A stretch of DNA of 7,104 nucleotides, taken from assembly GCA_020696915.1 (NCBI GenBank), contig JAJFMR010000148.1, positions 1 through 7,104 of the forward strand. Reading direction: 5' to 3'. This DNA is from Rhizobiaceae bacterium. Its GTDB lineage: Bacteria > Pseudomonadota > Alphaproteobacteria > Rhizobiales > Rhizobiaceae. Shown in pieces: positions 6,189 to 7,104 of the stretch. Each line of letters opens with the position of its first letter. Within the stretch, counting starts at the first letter, position 1. The position numbers were made by a program, and so were the translations under genes. The notes under the pieces were generated by a model. It saw nothing but the letters and a program-made list of their open reading frames with translations. It ran no database searches and was not told the DNA's origin.

Positions 6189-7064
6189 CTACCGCTGCAG
6201 GCGGCGGCAGAGATCGTCGAGCTGCTCGAGTGAACGGTAGACTATCCTGACTTCGCCGCCCCGGTCCCTGTGGGAAATTGCGACTTTCAGCCCGGTGATA
6301 TCCGCGAGCAGCTTTTCCAGCGCCAGCGTGTCGGTGTCCTTCTCGGCCGGCGACTTCCGGGCTTCGAGGCGGCGATCTGGCGCCTGCGCCAGGGCTTCCG
6401 CCTGCCGGACGGACAGGCCGCCAGCGACAATCCGCCTCGCCAGCCCGGTCGGATCGCTCGCCGTAACCAGGGTTCGCGCGTGGCCGGCCGACAGCTGGCC
6501 ATCGACGAGCAGTTCGCGCAGCTCCTCAGGCAGCTTGAGAAGACGCAAAGTATTGGCAACATGGCTGCGGCTCTTGCCGATGACCTGGCCGAGATCGGCC
6601 TGCGTGTAATTGTGATCATCGATCAGCTGCTGATATCCCAGCGCCTCCTCGACTGCATTGAGATCGGATCGCTGGACATTCTCGATGATCGCCAGTTCGA
6701 GTGCGGTGCGATCGTTGACGTCGCGCACCAGGACCGGGATCTCCGTGAGACCGGCCCGCTGGGCGGCGCGCCAGCGCCGTTCGCCGGCAATGAGCTCGTA
6801 ATTGCGCTCCGACTTGCGGCGCACCAGAACGGGCTGAACGATGCCGTGCTCGCGGATGGATTGCGCGAGATCCTCGAGTTCCGCATCGGCGAAGTTGCGT
6901 CTCGGATTCTTTGGATTGGGCGAAATGAACTCGATAGGAACGCGGCCGTCGGCTGCCGTAACCGCAGCATTACCGGCAGGACCCGACGGTTGCGGGCGGT
7001 CTATCTCGCCGATCAGCGCCGCCAGTCCGCGGCCCAGCCGCTTTCTCGAGACATCTTCGCTCAT
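6189..7064 (-). CDS. parB: Chromosome-partitioning protein ParB
   Basis: ParB binds parS sites near the replication origin, loads as a CTP-dependent sliding clamp, and works with the ATPase ParA to segregate chromosomes. The 291-residue protein shows the N-terminal ParA-contact segment RKRLGRGLAALIG (7-19), the CTP-binding boxes with GERRWRAAQRAG (94-105) and ENVQRSDLNAVEEA (128-141), a helix-turn-helix around TQADLGQVIGKSRSHVANTL (154-173), and a C-terminal dimerization region. The ATG at 7064 was chosen because it gives the usual MSEDxSRKRLGRGL beginning; an ATG at 7076 and a TTG at 7085 are in frame. parA would be expected just beyond the right edge. Its end may be the TGA read on the minus strand at 7102-7100, but too little is visible to say. 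Confidence 0.97.
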   Translation of the reverse strand: MSEDVSRKRLGRGLAALIGEIDRPQPSGPAGNAAVTAADGRVPIEFISPNPKNPRRNFADAELEDLAQSIREHGIVQPVLVRRKSERNYELIAGERRWRAAQRAGLTEIPVLVRDVNDRTALELAIIENVQRSDLNAVEEALGYQQLIDDHNYTQADLGQVIGKSRSHVANTLRLLKLPEELRELLVDGQLSAGHARTLVTASDPTGLARRIVAGGLSVRQAEALAQAPDRRLEARKSPAEKDTDTLALEKLLADITGLKVAISHRDRGGEVRIVYRSLEQLDDLCRRLQR

Positions 7065-7083
7065 TGCTCGGTCCATGTTTCCC

Positions 7084-7093
7084 AAAGCGCTTT
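7084..7093. repeat. 10-bp palindrome upstream of parB
   Basis: AAAGCGCTTT is a perfect 10-bp palindrome 20 bp upstream of the preferred parB start. It is not a parS site, whose consensus is TGTTTCACGTGAAACA. It may be a chance palindrome or lie in the parA-parB intergenic region. Confidence 0.25.
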
Positions 7094-7104
7094 CGTATGT
7101 CAGG

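Noticed and set aside
7076..7083. TGTTTCCC, seven of eight bases of a parS half-site next to parB
   Set aside because: The second half expected for the TGTTTCACGTGAAACA consensus is absent, so this is not a parS site.

Overview
The window reads as chromosomal DNA from a high-GC alphaproteobacterium, most likely of the order Hyphomicrobiales (Rhizobiales) and perhaps close to Mesorhizobium. The placement rests on a convergent holA/parB pair, which I recall as the usual order next to the parAB locus in that group, on the type of ParB and HolA sequence, and on dense GC-rich codon use. It is an inference from protein character, since no database search was possible.

Layout from left to right. 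A TetR/AcrR-type regulator (1-400, minus, C-terminus cut by the window edge) is divergent from a tight three-gene plus-strand operon: a Tm-1-like/UPF0261 ATP-binding protein (458-1699), a PEP-hydrolase-like TIM-barrel protein overlapping it by 4 bp (1696-2547), and a small single-domain cupin (2558-2974). The divergent intergenic region holds a perfect 14-bp palindrome (437-450) that looks like an operator. Next come an exported peptide-methionine sulfoxide reductase MsrA with a single cysteine (3056-3781) and, convergent to it with 2 bp between the stop codons, an M24-family metallopeptidase (3784-4971, minus). After a 171-bp gap the core genome section begins: DNA polymerase III delta subunit holA (5143-6177, plus) and the chromosome-partition protein parB (6189-7064, minus), with 11 bp between their stop codons.

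How the genes fit together. The two proteins of the left operon correspond in order to the two halves of the plant Tm-1 family protein (UPF0261 domain, then TIM-barrel domain), so this is the split, translationally coupled bacterial form of a protein whose bacterial function is unknown. The cupin is the likely third member, and the TetR protein the likely local regulator. HolA (clamp loader) and ParB (CTP-dependent partition clamp) are housekeeping genes. The usual holA neighbours leuS and lptE are not in the window, so positions 4972-5142 may mark the border between core and accessory DNA.

Three small RNA/DNA structures deserve attention besides the genes: the 14-bp palindrome, an 8-bp stem that pairs with the msrA ribosome-binding site, and a 6-bp stem whose loop is the holA start codon. 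I saw no tRNA, rRNA, CRISPR array, insertion sequence or transposase.
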